A stretch of DNA of 64,000 bases from JAAURS01 sp044923475 (GCF_044923475.1 NZ_CP137338.1:3596001-3660000); one strand, 5' to 3'; shown: positions 25,426-34,767, numbered from the stretch's first letter. Program-made: numbers and translations. The notes: generated by a model not told the origin, from the letters alone.

Positions 25426-27054
25426 ATGGTCGATCACTTTCCCTGGCTCACAACGCTGATTGCATTTCCGGCGATCGCAGCGCTCCTGATTCCCGCCATT
25501 CCAGACCGAGACGGCAAAACGCTTCGTTGGTACGCTCTGGCTGTCGGTCTGATAGATTTTTCCCTGACCGTCTGGGCCTTTTGGCAGCACTACGACTTTG
25601 CCACGCCCGGACTTCAATTAGTCGAACAGTACCCCTGGATACCGCAGCTAGGACTCAATTGGTCGGTTGCCATTGATGGCCTTTCGATGCCTCTGATCGT
25701 CCTGACGGGATTCATCAATACTTTAGCGATTTTTGCAGCCTGGAATGTGTCTCACAAGCCCAGGCTTTTTTATGGCCTCATGCTGTTGCTGTACAGCGCC
25801 CAGATTGGGGTTTTTGCAGCGCAGGATATGCTGTTGTTCTTTACGCTCTGGGAGCTGGAACTGGTTCCGGTTTACCTGCTCATCTCGATCTGGGGCGGCC
25901 CGCAGCGCGCTTACGCCGCCACCAAGTTCATCCTTTACACGGCCCTCGGCTCTATCTTTATTTTGGTCGTGGGTCTGGCCATGGCATTTTCAGGCGACGC
26001 GGTCTCCTTCGATATGGCGACCTTGGCTCAGAAGCACTACTCCCTCGCCTTTGAAATTGCGGGCTACATTGCCTTACTCATTGCTTTCGGGGTCAAGCTT
26101 CCCATTTTTCCCTTCCATACCTGGCTCCCGGATGCCCACGGCGAAGCGTCTGCTCCAGTTTCTATGGTGTTGGCTGGGGTGTTGCTTAAGATGGGCGGCT
26201 ACGGACTCATCCGCATGAACGTCGAGATGTTTCCCAATGCCCACGTTTATTTAGCGCCTGCTTTAGCCGTGCTGGGCGTTGTCAATATTGTCTACGGAGC
26301 GCTAACGGCCTTCAGCCAAGGTAACTTGAAGCGCTGTCTGGCTTGCTCTTCAATTTCCCACATGGGGTTTGTGCTGATTGGGATTTCGGCCTTGACGGAA
26401 GTTGGCTTTAGCGGCGCAGTCCTCCAAATGCTCTCTCACGGGCTGATTGCGGCAGCGCTCTTCTTCTTGGCTGGGGTCACTTACGAGCGCACCCACACGC
26501 TGGTCATCGAAAAGATGGGTGGCATTGCCAAGGTCATGCCCAAAGCCTTTGCCCTGTTTACGGCCTGCACGATGGCCTCGCTCGCCCTACCTGGCATGAG
26601 CGGGTTCGTAAGCGAACTGACCGTTTTCTTGGGCGTGGCTAGCAGCCCCATCTACAGCGCGCCCTTTAAGGCGATCGTCACGCTTCTGGCAGCAGTGGGG
26701 CTGATTTTGACGCCTATCTACCTGCTGTCCATGCTGCGACGCGTATTTTACGGTCGATCTTCCATGCCGGAACAGGCGATCGCCCCGGCCATGGATGCCC
26801 AACCCCGCGAGATTTTCATTGCCGTCTGCACGATCGCACCCATCATCGCGATTGGGTTTTACCCCAAACTCGCGACCCAAACCTACGATGCAACCACCGT
26901 GGCCGTTGCATCGCAGCTCCAGGAATCCATTACGACGATCGCTCAGGTTCAGGGATGGACTGCCATTGCGAACGGTGCCGAGACAGCGCCAACTGCTTTT
27001 CTAGGGTCCTATCGTCCTCTAGTCTCTAGTACGACCGCGCCAGTCATTCCCTGA
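25426..27054 (+). CDS. ndhD: NAD(P)H-quinone oxidoreductase chain 4 (NdhD)
   Basis: 542 residues with about 14 membrane helices, the normal NdhD length. This antiporter-like subunit of thylakoid NDH-1 helps pump protons during respiratory and cyclic electron flow. Key marks: DGLSMPLIVLTGF, the charged FTLWELELVPVYLL segment, LPIFPFHTWLPDAHGEA and SSISHMGFVLIG. Cyanobacteria have several NdhD paralogs; the absence of an adjacent ndhF does not settle which complex this serves, though it looks like the NDH-1L type. An intrinsic terminator follows at 27077. Confidence 0.93.
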   Translation: MVDHFPWLTTLIAFPAIAALLIPAIPDRDGKTLRWYALAVGLIDFSLTVWAFWQHYDFATPGLQLVEQYPWIPQLGLNWSVAIDGLSMPLIVLTGFINTLAIFAAWNVSHKPRLFYGLMLLLYSAQIGVFAAQDMLLFFTLWELELVPVYLLISIWGGPQRAYAATKFILYTALGSIFILVVGLAMAFSGDAVSFDMATLAQKHYSLAFEIAGYIALLIAFGVKLPIFPFHTWLPDAHGEASAPVSMVLAGVLLKMGGYGLIRMNVEMFPNAHVYLAPALAVLGVVNIVYGALTAFSQGNLKRCLACSSISHMGFVLIGISALTEVGFSGAVLQMLSHGLIAAALFFLAGVTYERTHTLVIEKMGGIAKVMPKAFALFTACTMASLALPGMSGFVSELTVFLGVASSPIYSAPFKAIVTLLAAVGLILTPIYLLSMLRRVFYGRSSMPEQAIAPAMDAQPREIFIAVCTIAPIIAIGFYPKLATQTYDATTVAVASQLQESITTIAQVQGWTAIANGAETAPTAFLGSYRPLVSSTTAPVIP

Positions 27055-27076
27055 TAGGCAGCTCAAGCATCATAAT

Positions 27077-27110
27077 AAACAGGGAGTCTGTTTACGCCTC
27101 CCTGTTTTGT
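27077..27110 (+). terminator. Intrinsic terminator after ndhD
   Basis: A 10-bp perfect stem, AAACAGGGAG (27077-27086) with CTCCCTGTTT (27098-27107), an 11-base loop and a following T-rich tail. It separates ndhD from the hydrolase gene starting at 27126. Confidence 0.85.
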
Positions 27111-27125
27111 TGTACGACCTCTTTC

Positions 27126-28052
27126 ATGACTGAGCTTGTGACTGTTTCAGAATCTACTCGAAATTCTTATCTCCATGCTGCTTTGCCCCGTCTCTCTTGG
27201 CAGTGGCGGGGCTTTGACCTTTGCTATACGGTACTTGGAGAAGGGCAGCCCCTGCTGCTCATTCACGGGTTTGGCGTTACCTACGCCCACTGGCGCAAAA
27301 ACATTCCAGCGCTGGCAGAGCAGGGGTATCGAGTTTATGCCATCGATTTGTTGGGTTTTGGCGCTTCAGAAAAGCCCGCGCTGGATTATTCCCTCGAGTT
27401 ATGGCAAGAAATGATTCGGGACTTTTGGCAAGCGCAGATCCAGCAGCCCATGGTGGTGGTCGGTAACTCGATCGGGGCGTTGCTCGGTCTCATGGTTTTA
27501 GCCCGGTACCCCGATATGGCCGTAGGCGGCATCTTACTCAACGTGGCAGGTGGGCTCAACCATCGCCCTGACGAGTTCAATTTGCCGCTGCGAATCATCA
27601 TGGGCATTTTTGCAGGAGTGGTACAAAACCCCTGGATCGGACCTATCCTGTTCGATCGAGTCCGTCAAAAACGCAGAATTCGCAATACCTTGAAGCAAGT
27701 CTACGGCAATCCCGAGGCCATCACCGACGAGCTGGTGGAGATCATTTACGAGCCGACCTGCGACCCCAAGGCGCAGAAGGTTTTTGCCTCTATCTTAGGG
27801 GCACCCCCTGGCCCGCGCGTTGCAGAACTGCTCCCGTGCATTCAACAACCGTTACTGGTGCTGTGGGGAGAGGCAGATCCCTGGACGCCCATTCAAGGCA
27901 GTCAGGTCTTTCAGGAATGGGCAACGGACAGGAAGGAATCTAAGCTTCAGGTCGTGGCAATTCCCGATACGGGTCACTGTCCCCATGACGAGCGACCGGA
28001 AATTGTCAATCCTCTCATGATTGACTGGCTTAAAACCTTGGTGCGGCCCTAG
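27126..28052 (+). CDS. Alpha/beta hydrolase, pheophytinase-like
   Basis: 308 residues. Alpha/beta hydrolase fold with the oxyanion motif HGFG, nucleophile elbow GNSIGALLG, acid in LVLWGEADPWTP and histidine in GHCPHDE. The N-terminal WQWRGFDLCYTVLGEGQPLL and overall length resemble the plant pheophytinase/cyanobacterial homolog group, suggesting a chlorophyll-derivative or lipid ester as substrate, but haloperoxidase-type family members are similar. Its start is only 16 bp after the ndhD terminator; rmlD follows by 10 bp. Confidence 0.85.
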   Translation: MTELVTVSESTRNSYLHAALPRLSWQWRGFDLCYTVLGEGQPLLLIHGFGVTYAHWRKNIPALAEQGYRVYAIDLLGFGASEKPALDYSLELWQEMIRDFWQAQIQQPMVVVGNSIGALLGLMVLARYPDMAVGGILLNVAGGLNHRPDEFNLPLRIIMGIFAGVVQNPWIGPILFDRVRQKRRIRNTLKQVYGNPEAITDELVEIIYEPTCDPKAQKVFASILGAPPGPRVAELLPCIQQPLLVLWGEADPWTPIQGSQVFQEWATDRKESKLQVVAIPDTGHCPHDERPEIVNPLMIDWLKTLVRP

Positions 28053-28062
28053 AGTAGAACGA

Positions 28063-28950
28063 ATGTACAAAATTGTCGTAGTGGGTGCCGACGGGCAGGT
28101 CGGTCGAGAGCTCCAGCACAGTCTTCGTCCCCTTGGCGAGCTGCATTTATTGAATCGTCATTGCCTCGATCTGAGTCAGCCAGACACTATTGCTGGCGTC
28201 TTAGGGCCGCTTCAGCCCCATATTATTGTCAATGCCGCAGCCTATACTGCCGTGGATAAGGCAGAATCCGAGCCGGACTTGGCCCGTACCATCAATGCAG
28301 TGGCCCCCGCGCAGCTTGCTAAAGTTGCCCGGTCTCTTGACGCGCAACTCATGCACATCTCGACAGACTACGTCTTCGACGGCACGAAAGGCTCCCCTTA
28401 CTTGCCGAGCGATCCGACCCATCCTACGAGCGTCTACGGGCAATCGAAACGAGATGGCGAGCGGGAGATTCAGGCCAACTGCGATCGCCACTGGATTCTC
28501 CGTACCGCCTGGGTCTACGGCAGCTACGGCAAGAGCAACTTTGTCAAAACCATGCTGCGGCTGGGGGCAGAACGCGCTGAAGTGAAGGTGGTGGCCGATC
28601 AGATCGGATCGCCGACTTGGGCGAGCTCGATCGCAGAGACGATAGCCGCTCTGATTCGCACGCTGGAAGGTCAACCCGCGCCTTCGGGCATTTATCACTT
28701 CACCAATAGCGGCGTCGCGAGTTGGTACGACTTTGCGATCGCCATTTTTGAAGAAGCCCGCTGTCTGGGCATTCCCCTCAAAATCGAGCAGGTCTTACCG
28801 ATCTCCACTGCCGACTATCCCACGCCCGCAAAGCGGCCCCATTATTCGGTGCTTTCGCTCCAGGATATTACGCCCGTTCTAGGCCAGCCGCCGCTCCATT
28901 GGCGGTCCGCACTTCGGCTGATGTTGAAGGAGTACCAAGCTTTGATGTAG
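28063..28950 (+). CDS. rfbD: dTDP-4-dehydrorhamnose reductase
   Basis: 295 residues from the ATG at 28063 (an in-frame TTG at 28021 lies inside the upstream gene). NADPH-dependent last step of dTDP-L-rhamnose synthesis. Rossmann motif GADGQVG near the start, STDYVFDG, the catalytic Y-x-x-x-K in YGQSKRDGE, and RTAWVYG are family marks. The rmlA, rmlB and rmlC genes are not in this window. Rhamnose made here would feed the glycan clusters at 1-3.6 kb and 44.7-51.7 kb. Confidence 0.93.
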   Translation: MYKIVVVGADGQVGRELQHSLRPLGELHLLNRHCLDLSQPDTIAGVLGPLQPHIIVNAAAYTAVDKAESEPDLARTINAVAPAQLAKVARSLDAQLMHISTDYVFDGTKGSPYLPSDPTHPTSVYGQSKRDGEREIQANCDRHWILRTAWVYGSYGKSNFVKTMLRLGAERAEVKVVADQIGSPTWASSIAETIAALIRTLEGQPAPSGIYHFTNSGVASWYDFAIAIFEEARCLGIPLKIEQVLPISTADYPTPAKRPHYSVLSLQDITPVLGQPPLHWRSALRLMLKEYQALM

Positions 28951-28996
28951 CGCTGGCTGTCGTGCAACTCAAAATCTCGGGCATCTATAAACCGCC

Positions 28997-29752
28997 CTAA
29001 AGCAACCCTAACTCGATCTCCTCGATCGCCTGCAATCCGCTCGGATCGCCTAACTTCAGTAGGGCGCTTTTAGCATCTTCTTGGACGCCCAAATCTGGAT
29101 CGGACAGCGCGTCAATTAAAGCAGCGATCGCCCCGCGATAGACCTCACCAACTGGAACCGCCTGACACAATTGACCGATCGACCACGCGCAGTTGCTCCG
29201 CACTGCCGGGAGCGGATCTCGTGCTAGCGCTTTCGCGACTGCCGGGATAGACTCCGCCGCCGTTTCGGCATCCACATCTGCCATTTGCCCCAGGGAGCTA
29301 GCGGCCCAAAGTCGCACCGCAGAAATATCGGTCTCGAGAGCTTCGACGAGCGGAGAGAGAGAACGGCGATCGCGACAGTTGCCTAAAGCCCACACCACGC
29401 CTTTGCGAACGTAGCCATTCCAGTCGCGATGGTATTGCTGAATTAAAGGCTCCACAGCATCGGTGCTGGGGTTGCGGCCTAACGCATAAGCCGCGCTCAC
29501 GCGCACCAACGGGCAGCCATCGGCCAAGAGTTGAATGAGCTGCGGCGTTGCCCGTTCGTCCTGGAGCTCGCAAAACGCCCGTGCCGCTCTCATGCGCTGG
29601 GGCACCTCTGCTGAGGACAATAAGCCCAGCATTTCTTCTACATCGGGCTTGTCCGCCTCAGCCGCCGGATCGTCAATCGGAGCTAAGCGGTCTAGCGGAC
29701 TTTCCAATACGGCGTCCGCATTGAGCAGGTTTAGGTCGTCGTCGTCATACAT
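28997..29752 (-). CDS. HEAT-repeat protein
   Basis: 251 residues: an acidic N-terminal 40 residues (MYDDDDLNLLN) followed by about six HEAT/PBS-lyase-type repeats, for example RMRAARAFCEL, LVRVSAAYALG, YVRKGVVWALG, AVRLWAASSLG, AVRSNCAWSIG. The same repeat type builds the CpcE/CpcF bilin lyases, but the paired architecture and lengths of those enzymes are absent, so I call it a scaffold or chaperone-like protein of unknown partner. Confidence 0.8.
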   Translation of the reverse strand: MYDDDDLNLLNADAVLESPLDRLAPIDDPAAEADKPDVEEMLGLLSSAEVPQRMRAARAFCELQDERATPQLIQLLADGCPLVRVSAAYALGRNPSTDAVEPLIQQYHRDWNGYVRKGVVWALGNCRDRRSLSPLVEALETDISAVRLWAASSLGQMADVDAETAAESIPAVAKALARDPLPAVRSNCAWSIGQLCQAVPVGEVYRGAIAALIDALSDPDLGVQEDAKSALLKLGDPSGLQAIEEIELGLL

Positions 29753-29978
29753 ATCTGTAACTTTACAGCACTCTGCTGGCGGGTTTGACGCGACAGAGCA
29801 AATAAATTTCGATGCTTGATTCGAGCGTCTGCGATGGGTTGAAAGCCACGGGCTGACCTAGCACAACTGCGATCGCCTTTCAAAACTGCTTTGGCAAAAA
29901 CAAAACTCGATCGCGGGGAATATTTGCGCTTTTGAGCTAAGGTCAGTTAGCGCAACGATCCGTACTGGAGAAATACAC

Positions 29979-30302
29979 ATGGGTACCACAGCTTTCATTC
30001 AAGACGAAGCCGAATTGGACGCGCTGTTGGCTGCGGAGGCTGTGTTAGTCATCGACTGTACGGCTACCTGGTGCGGACCTTGCAAGCTTGTCGCACCCTT
30101 GATGGATCGACTGGCGGAGGAATATGGCGATCGCGCCAAGGTGTTCAAGATCGATCTCGACGTCCACAAACCCGTCGCCAAACGCTTTGGAATCAGAAGC
30201 ATCCCAGCCGTGCTGTACTTTAAGCAAGGCGAGCGGGTTGAAACCATCGTGGGGGTTAAATCTTACGAAGAGTTTAGCAGCGCCGTACAGCGGTCGCTGT
30301 AG
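29979..30302 (+). CDS. Thioredoxin
   Basis: 107 residues. Single thioredoxin fold with the active site WCGPCK (C31/C34 region), the buried Asp in VIDCTA and cis-proline in SIPAVLYF. Reduces disulfides of target enzymes with electrons from ferredoxin- or NADPH-thioredoxin reductase. GGAG precedes the ATG. The variant TATWCGPC instead of the commoner FWAxWCGPC suggests a secondary (TrxB-like) isoform. The IS1 element begins 72 bp downstream. Confidence 0.92.
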   Translation: MGTTAFIQDEAELDALLAAEAVLVIDCTATWCGPCKLVAPLMDRLAEEYGDRAKVFKIDLDVHKPVAKRFGIRSIPAVLYFKQGERVETIVGVKSYEEFSSAVQRSL

Positions 30303-30431
30303 GCGTTCTCAGAGTTTCGACCCATCAAGGTAAGGCGCCCCACTTTAACAGAACGCGAGTTTTTCAGGGTGTCGGTAGTCCCCCAAATGTAAGGATAAGA
30401 TCATAAAGACCTCTTTAGCGCCTTACGATCA

Positions 30432-30731
30432 ATGCCAAGTTGCCCAAGCTGCGAATCGACAAACGTTGTCAAAAACGGTTTTATCCATAACGGGAATCAA
30501 AATCACAAGTGCAAAACTTGCGGTCGCCAGTTCGTTGAGGCCCCTAAGCAAAAACTGATCTCTCAAGTGACCCAAGACCTCATCGATAAACTCTTACTCG
30601 AAAAGATACCGCTTGCCGGGATTGCGAGGGTTTGCGATGTTTCCGAAACATGGTTGCAGGACTATGTTAACTGCAAATATGAGTCGATTCCTCGACAGGT
30701 CAAAGTGTCCTCTAAAAAAAAGGGCCGTTGA
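30432..30731 (+). CDS. insA: IS1 InsA protein
   Basis: 99 residues. Two CxxC pairs (CPSC and CKTCG) form the N-terminal zinc ribbon, followed by a helix-turn-helix region; this is the DNA-binding/regulatory protein of IS1. The frame ends just after a run of eight A then GGG (30714-30724). A -1 shift there continues into the InsB frame to make the full transposase. Confidence 0.93.
   Translation: MPSCPSCESTNVVKNGFIHNGNQNHKCKTCGRQFVEAPKQKLISQVTQDLIDKLLLEKIPLAGIARVCDVSETWLQDYVNCKYESIPRQVKVSSKKKGR
30714..30722 (+). promoter_or_regulatory. A8-G programmed -1 frameshift site of IS1
   Basis: Eight A followed by G, read AAA AAA AAG in the InsA frame; slipping back one base leads into InsB without a stop. 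The same A8-G sequence occurs at the frame junction of the ISAzo13-type element at 54349. Confidence 0.8.
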
Positions 30732-31141
30732 CCCTTCAGTGCGATGAAATGTGGTCGTTTGTCGGCGATAAAGGCAACAAACAATGGATTTGGCTTGCTC
30801 TGGATGTCGAGACCCGCGAAATTGTCGGGGTTCATGTCGGCGACCGCTCTGAACAAGGAGCGAGAGCGCTTTGGGCTTCGTTGCCTGGGATCTACCGTCA
30901 GTGTGCAGTGGCCTACACAGATTTTTGGAGTGCCTACGCCCTTGTGTTCCCTGATAAGCGTCACAAGGCTGTGGGCAAAGAGACAGGCAAAACGAGTTAT
31001 ATTGAGCGTTTCAACTGTACGATGCGCCAACGAGTCTCACGATTAGTGCGTAAAACCCTCTCTTTTTCTAAAAAACTGGAAAATCACATTGGAGCCATCT
31101 GGCTCTTTGTTCACCACGACAATGCATCCTTACTTGTTTAG
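30728..31141 (+). CDS. insB: IS1 InsB transposase domain (expressed by -1 frameshift)
   Basis: 137 codons in the -1 frame relative to insA. Carries the DDE catalytic residues: Asp in CDEMWSF, Asp in YTDFWSAY, Glu in YIERFN. Joined after the slip at the A8-G site, the product reads KKKGPLTLQCDEMW. Its own start would be a TTG without ribosome site, so the real product is the InsAB fusion. Confidence 0.92.
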   Translation: MTLQCDEMWSFVGDKGNKQWIWLALDVETREIVGVHVGDRSEQGARALWASLPGIYRQCAVAYTDFWSAYALVFPDKRHKAVGKETGKTSYIERFNCTMRQRVSRLVRKTLSFSKKLENHIGAIWLFVHHDNASLLV

Positions 31142-31156
31142 GACTACCCAGGGTGT

Positions 31157-31720
31157 CTAGGGTTGAGAAGCCGAGGAAACCAAATTAGGTGCAGGCAGCT
31201 CGACCCGATCTGCGGCTGCAACGTCTGGAGATAGCTCGGGGCGATTTTGCGCCGAGTCAGCCGAAGTGCGATCGGTCTGCAAACTGTGCAGTTCTTCAAC
31301 AAAGTCTCGAATCCCTTGAAACTGTCGGTATACCGAGGCAAATCGGACGTAGGCGACTTCGCTCAACTGCTTGAGAGATTGCAAGACCGCTTCGCCTACC
31401 TCCGTACTGGCGATCTCTCTAACGGAGCGCAGCTGCAGTTCTGCTTCGATGTCATCCACCAACGCTTCCAGCCGTAAGGCAGTCAGCCCCGTTTTCTCGC
31501 AGGCCGTGACAATGCCCCGCAAGAGCTTCGAGCGATCGAAGGACTCGCGCTGCCCGTCTCTTTTGATGATAGTAATGGGGACAAATTCAATGCGCTCGTA
31601 GGTTGTAAAGCGGCGGCTGCAACTCAAACATTCGCGGCGACGGCGAATACTATGCCCGGATTCGGCAGAGCGCGATTCTAAAACTCGGCTGTCGGTATGC
31701 TGACAAAAAGGACACTGCAT
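31157..31720 (-). CDS. nrdR: Transcriptional repressor NrdR
   Basis: 187 residues. MQCPFC...SRVLESR with RRRRECLSCSRRFTTYER is the zinc ribbon, followed by the ATP-cone (VPITIIKRDGQRESFDRSKL). Represses ribonucleotide reductase genes when dATP is bound. The C-terminal 35 residues beyond the ATP-cone are a low-complexity Ser/Ala/Pro tail often seen in cyanobacterial members. An IS1 element sits directly at its stop codon; the coding frame is complete, though the original 3' untranslated region has been displaced. Confidence 0.95.
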   Translation of the reverse strand: MQCPFCQHTDSRVLESRSAESGHSIRRRRECLSCSRRFTTYERIEFVPITIIKRDGQRESFDRSKLLRGIVTACEKTGLTALRLEALVDDIEAELQLRSVREIASTEVGEAVLQSLKQLSEVAYVRFASVYRQFQGIRDFVEELHSLQTDRTSADSAQNRPELSPDVAAADRVELPAPNLVSSASQP

Positions 31721-31843
31721 AATTCATCCGCCAGAGAAAAAAGCCCAAGGGAACGACCTGGTAACGTTAGCAACCCGTAAAATGGAGTTCCTCCCCCTCC
31801 TTTCAAGCGTACCGCAACGCCGATAAAAACGGCCTCTCTTCGG

Positions 31844-32821
31844 CTATTGCGGCTTTGCGATTTCGGACAGAGTGGGGCGGTAGCTGAGGTAAAGCACTAA
31901 AAGAGCAAAGATGACCGTTCCAACCAAATATTTCAAAGAGGAGGGCACCACTGGAGAGGGCGAGAAAAATCCTTCGATAATTCCTGCCACAAACAGCATG
32001 GGCACAACCCCAAACATAAGCTGAATCGCCTTCCCTCCTAGAATCTTGAGCCGATCCACCCGTCGGTATTGACCGGGAAATACAATCGCCCGTGCTAACA
32101 GCAGGCCTGCCCCGCCGGACATGAAAATGGCAGGCAATTCCAGGGCTCCGTGGGGGAAGACAAAGGCCCAAAAGGGGTAGGCCAAGTGATACTTGCCCAC
32201 GAGGGTGGCGATCGCCCCAATGTGCAAGCCGTTGTTCCACAACAAAAATAAGGTCCAGGTTCCTGCCAGCATGCCGCCCGCAAAGGCAGAGATGCAGACG
32301 CTGATGTTATTGCGCATGATGGCAGAGGAAGCCATTGGTTCGATGCCGACGATGGAACCCATCCAGAGTTCGCCTTTATTCTGCACCAGATCCAGGATAT
32401 GGGACGGAACGACAATTGATAAGAATGCGGGGTCGCGCCAGCCATACCACCAGCCGATTAACGCGCCGATGAGGAACGCGATCGTGGAGATTACCGTGTA
32501 GGGAAAAGTTTCGCGCACCACAGCCGGGAACCCTCGCAGGTAAAACTCCAACACGTCGCGCCAGTTTTGACGGCGACCGCCCTGATAAATTTGGGTATAG
32601 CTGCGCATGGTGAGGTTGGCGAGCTGCTCGATCGCCACAGCCCCAACTTCATGGGTGCGGGCGCGGGAGAGGTCGGAGCTGACCTTGCGGTAGAGACTGC
32701 TGAGTTCTTGGACCTCAGCGGCAGACAACCGCTTCATGCCCTGCTTCTCAGCGCGATCGAGCAGCGCGATCAGCCGTTGCCAATTCGGCTCTTGGCGACT
32801 CAACCACTGTTTGACATCCAT
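31844..32821 (-). CDS. Stage II sporulation protein M-like (SpoIIM/DUF95) membrane protein
   Basis: 325 residues from the ATG at 32821 (MDVKQWLSRQEPNW); a longer TTG frame to 32893 lacks support. An N-terminal helical cytoplasmic part (1-100) with WLSRQEPNWQRL and LSSLYRKVSSDL is followed by five to seven membrane helices containing the family pattern NNISVCISAFAGGMLAGTWT and FVFPHGALELPA. In non-sporulating bacteria these proteins are of unknown role, often encoded next to RDD or MoxR/DUF58 genes, none of which is here. Confidence 0.9.
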   Translation of the reverse strand: MDVKQWLSRQEPNWQRLIALLDRAEKQGMKRLSAAEVQELSSLYRKVSSDLSRARTHEVGAVAIEQLANLTMRSYTQIYQGGRRQNWRDVLEFYLRGFPAVVRETFPYTVISTIAFLIGALIGWWYGWRDPAFLSIVVPSHILDLVQNKGELWMGSIVGIEPMASSAIMRNNISVCISAFAGGMLAGTWTLFLLWNNGLHIGAIATLVGKYHLAYPFWAFVFPHGALELPAIFMSGGAGLLLARAIVFPGQYRRVDRLKILGGKAIQLMFGVVPMLFVAGIIEGFFSPSPVVPSSLKYLVGTVIFALLVLYLSYRPTLSEIAKPQ

Positions 32822-33042
32822 GACGCTCGGGTTCCTCAGGGCAGGTATCCATCGGGCATTGACGGTTCGGATCGACAGCAGTCGCGACCGCAAACGCCTT
32901 TTGCATTATCGTCGATCTGGCTGACCCAACGTCAACGACTTGAGGGCAGAGGGTTCTATAATGGTGAACTGTTTGGTTATCGATCGGGCGTTGGTATTGA
33001 GCTGCTGCCTAAAATTTTGTAAGCGACCGATTGGAGTCTCCC

Positions 33043-34767
33043 ATGCTACGCCTGGAACGTGTCAGTAAGATTTATCCCACGGGGGAAGTGCTCAAGGATA
33101 TTAATTGGGAAGTCAAAACGGGCGATCGCATCGGCCTAGTGGGGGTCAACGGTGCGGGGAAATCGACGCAGCTCAAAATTATTGCGGGCGAAATAGAACC
33201 GACGGCGGGGGAGGTGATTCGCCCCAGCAGCCTCAAGATTGCTTACCTGACGCAAGAGTTTGAGGTAGACCCCACCCGCACGGTGCGCGAGGAGTTTTGG
33301 ACGGTCTTCCACGAGGCCAATGCGGTGCATCAGGCCCTCACGGAAGTGCACGGTAAAATGGAGACGGCAGATCCAGCGGCGCTGGATATCTTGATTGACA
33401 AGATGGATAAGCTTCAGCGCAAGTACGAGGCGCTGGATGGCTATGGCTTGGATTCCCAGATTGAAAAGATTTTGCCAGAGATGGGCTTTACCTCGGAAGA
33501 TGGCGATCGCCTCGTCAGCGCCTTCAGCGGCGGTTGGCAAATGCGGATGAGTTTGGGCAAGATTTTACTGCAAACCCCAGACCTGCTGCTCCTGGACGAG
33601 CCGACCAACCACTTGGACCTAGAAACCATCGAGTGGCTGGAAAATTACCTGAGAGGGCTGACGACGCCGATGGTCGTGGTGTCCCACGACCGCGCCTTTT
33701 TGGATCGGCTCTGCAATCAGATCGTAGAAACAGAGCGGGGCGTTTCCACGACCTACCTGGGCAATTATTCGGCCTACCTGTTGCAAAAGGAAGAAATGCA
33801 GGTAGCTCAGATGAGCGCATTCGAGCGCCAGCAAAAAGAAATCGAGAAGCAGCAGACCTTTGTGGATCGGTTCCGGGCCAGCGCCACCCGCAGCACCCAG
33901 GCCAAAAGCCGCGAAAAACAGCTCGACAAAATCGAGCGAATTGAAGCGCCGACGGGCAGCGTGCGGAGCTTGCGGTTTCGGTTTCCCGACGCGCCCCGCA
34001 GCGGTCGGGAGACGGTAATTATCGAAAATTTGGTCAAAAGCTACGGCGACAAGATTTTGTTTTTGGATGCCAATTTGCTGATCGAGCGGGGCGATCGCAT
34101 TGCCATCCTCGGGCCGAACGGGGCGGGTAAATCCACCCTCCTGCACATGATGGTGGGACTCGAGAAGCCCGACGAAGGCACCGTCAAGCTGGGCGAGCAC
34201 AACGTCATCATGGGCTACTTCGAGCAAAACCAAGCCGAAGCCCTCGACCTCGACAAAACCGTCGTAGAAACCATCCACGATGAAGTCCCCAAGTGGTCGA
34301 ACGAAGAAGTTCGGACCCTACTGGGTCGCTTCTTGTTTAGCGGCGACACGGCCTTCAAGCGGGTCGAATCCCTCAGTGGAGGCGAAAAAGCGCGGCTGGC
34401 CTTGGCAAAGATGCTGCTGCGCCCCGTCAACCTGCTGATCCTAGACGAGCCGACCAATCACTTAGATATCCCGGCCAAAGAAATGCTGGAAGAAGCATTG
34501 CAGAACTATGAAGGCAGCGCCATTATCGTTTCTCACGATCGCTTTTTTTTAGAGCAGGTTGCTAACAAGATCGTCGAGGTACGGGATGGGGAACTGCGGT
34601 TGTATCGGGGGGACTACCATTACTATTTAGAAAAGCTAGCAGAGGAAAAGGAGCAGGTGAAGCTCGGGAAATTGGCAGCCGCGAAGACGGCCAAAGAGGC
34701 TGAAAAACGCGCGAAGCAACAGGAAAAAGAGGCGGCAAAAAAGCAAAAGAAAAAGACGAAGGCTTAG
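33043..34767 (+). CDS. ABC-F family ATPase (ribosome-associated)
   Basis: 574 residues from the ATG at 33043, with GGAG 7 bases upstream; a TTG at 33031 is less likely. Two ATPase domains in one chain: GVNGAGKST/FSGGWQMR/LLLDEPTNHLD and GPNGAGKST/LSGGEKAR/LILDEPTNHLD, joined by a charged helical linker with RSTQAKSREKQLDKIER, and no membrane region. This is the ABC-F plan of EttA/Uup/YfmR-type translation factors. The last 45 residues are a Lys/Ala/Glu-rich helix. Which subgroup it belongs to needs an alignment. Confidence 0.92.
   Translation: MLRLERVSKIYPTGEVLKDINWEVKTGDRIGLVGVNGAGKSTQLKIIAGEIEPTAGEVIRPSSLKIAYLTQEFEVDPTRTVREEFWTVFHEANAVHQALTEVHGKMETADPAALDILIDKMDKLQRKYEALDGYGLDSQIEKILPEMGFTSEDGDRLVSAFSGGWQMRMSLGKILLQTPDLLLLDEPTNHLDLETIEWLENYLRGLTTPMVVVSHDRAFLDRLCNQIVETERGVSTTYLGNYSAYLLQKEEMQVAQMSAFERQQKEIEKQQTFVDRFRASATRSTQAKSREKQLDKIERIEAPTGSVRSLRFRFPDAPRSGRETVIIENLVKSYGDKILFLDANLLIERGDRIAILGPNGAGKSTLLHMMVGLEKPDEGTVKLGEHNVIMGYFEQNQAEALDLDKTVVETIHDEVPKWSNEEVRTLLGRFLFSGDTAFKRVESLSGGEKARLALAKMLLRPVNLLILDEPTNHLDIPAKEMLEEALQNYEGSAIIVSHDRFFLEQVANKIVEVRDGELRLYRGDYHYYLEKLAEEKEQVKLGKLAAAKTAKEAEKRAKQQEKEAAKKQKKKTKA

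Larger units (their letters stand above)
30374..31148 (+). mobile_element. Insertion sequence, IS1 family, intact, with 9-bp target duplication
   Basis: 775 bp. Terminal inverted repeats begin GGTAGTCC at both ends (18 of 23 bases match) and enclose insA and insB in IS1 arrangement. Perfect 9-bp direct repeats CAGGGTGTC flank it (30365-30373 and 31149-31157). The right copy ends on the last base of the nrdR stop codon, so nrdR is uninterrupted. Intact ends, flanks and genes indicate a recent insertion. Confidence 0.95.

Noticed and set aside
28201..28698. 165-codon antisense frame over rfbD
   Set aside because: The plus-strand frame has the full RmlD motif set.
33619..34278. 219-codon antisense frame over the ABC-F gene
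   Set aside because: Antisense to two well-conserved ATPase domains; no family likeness or ribosome site.
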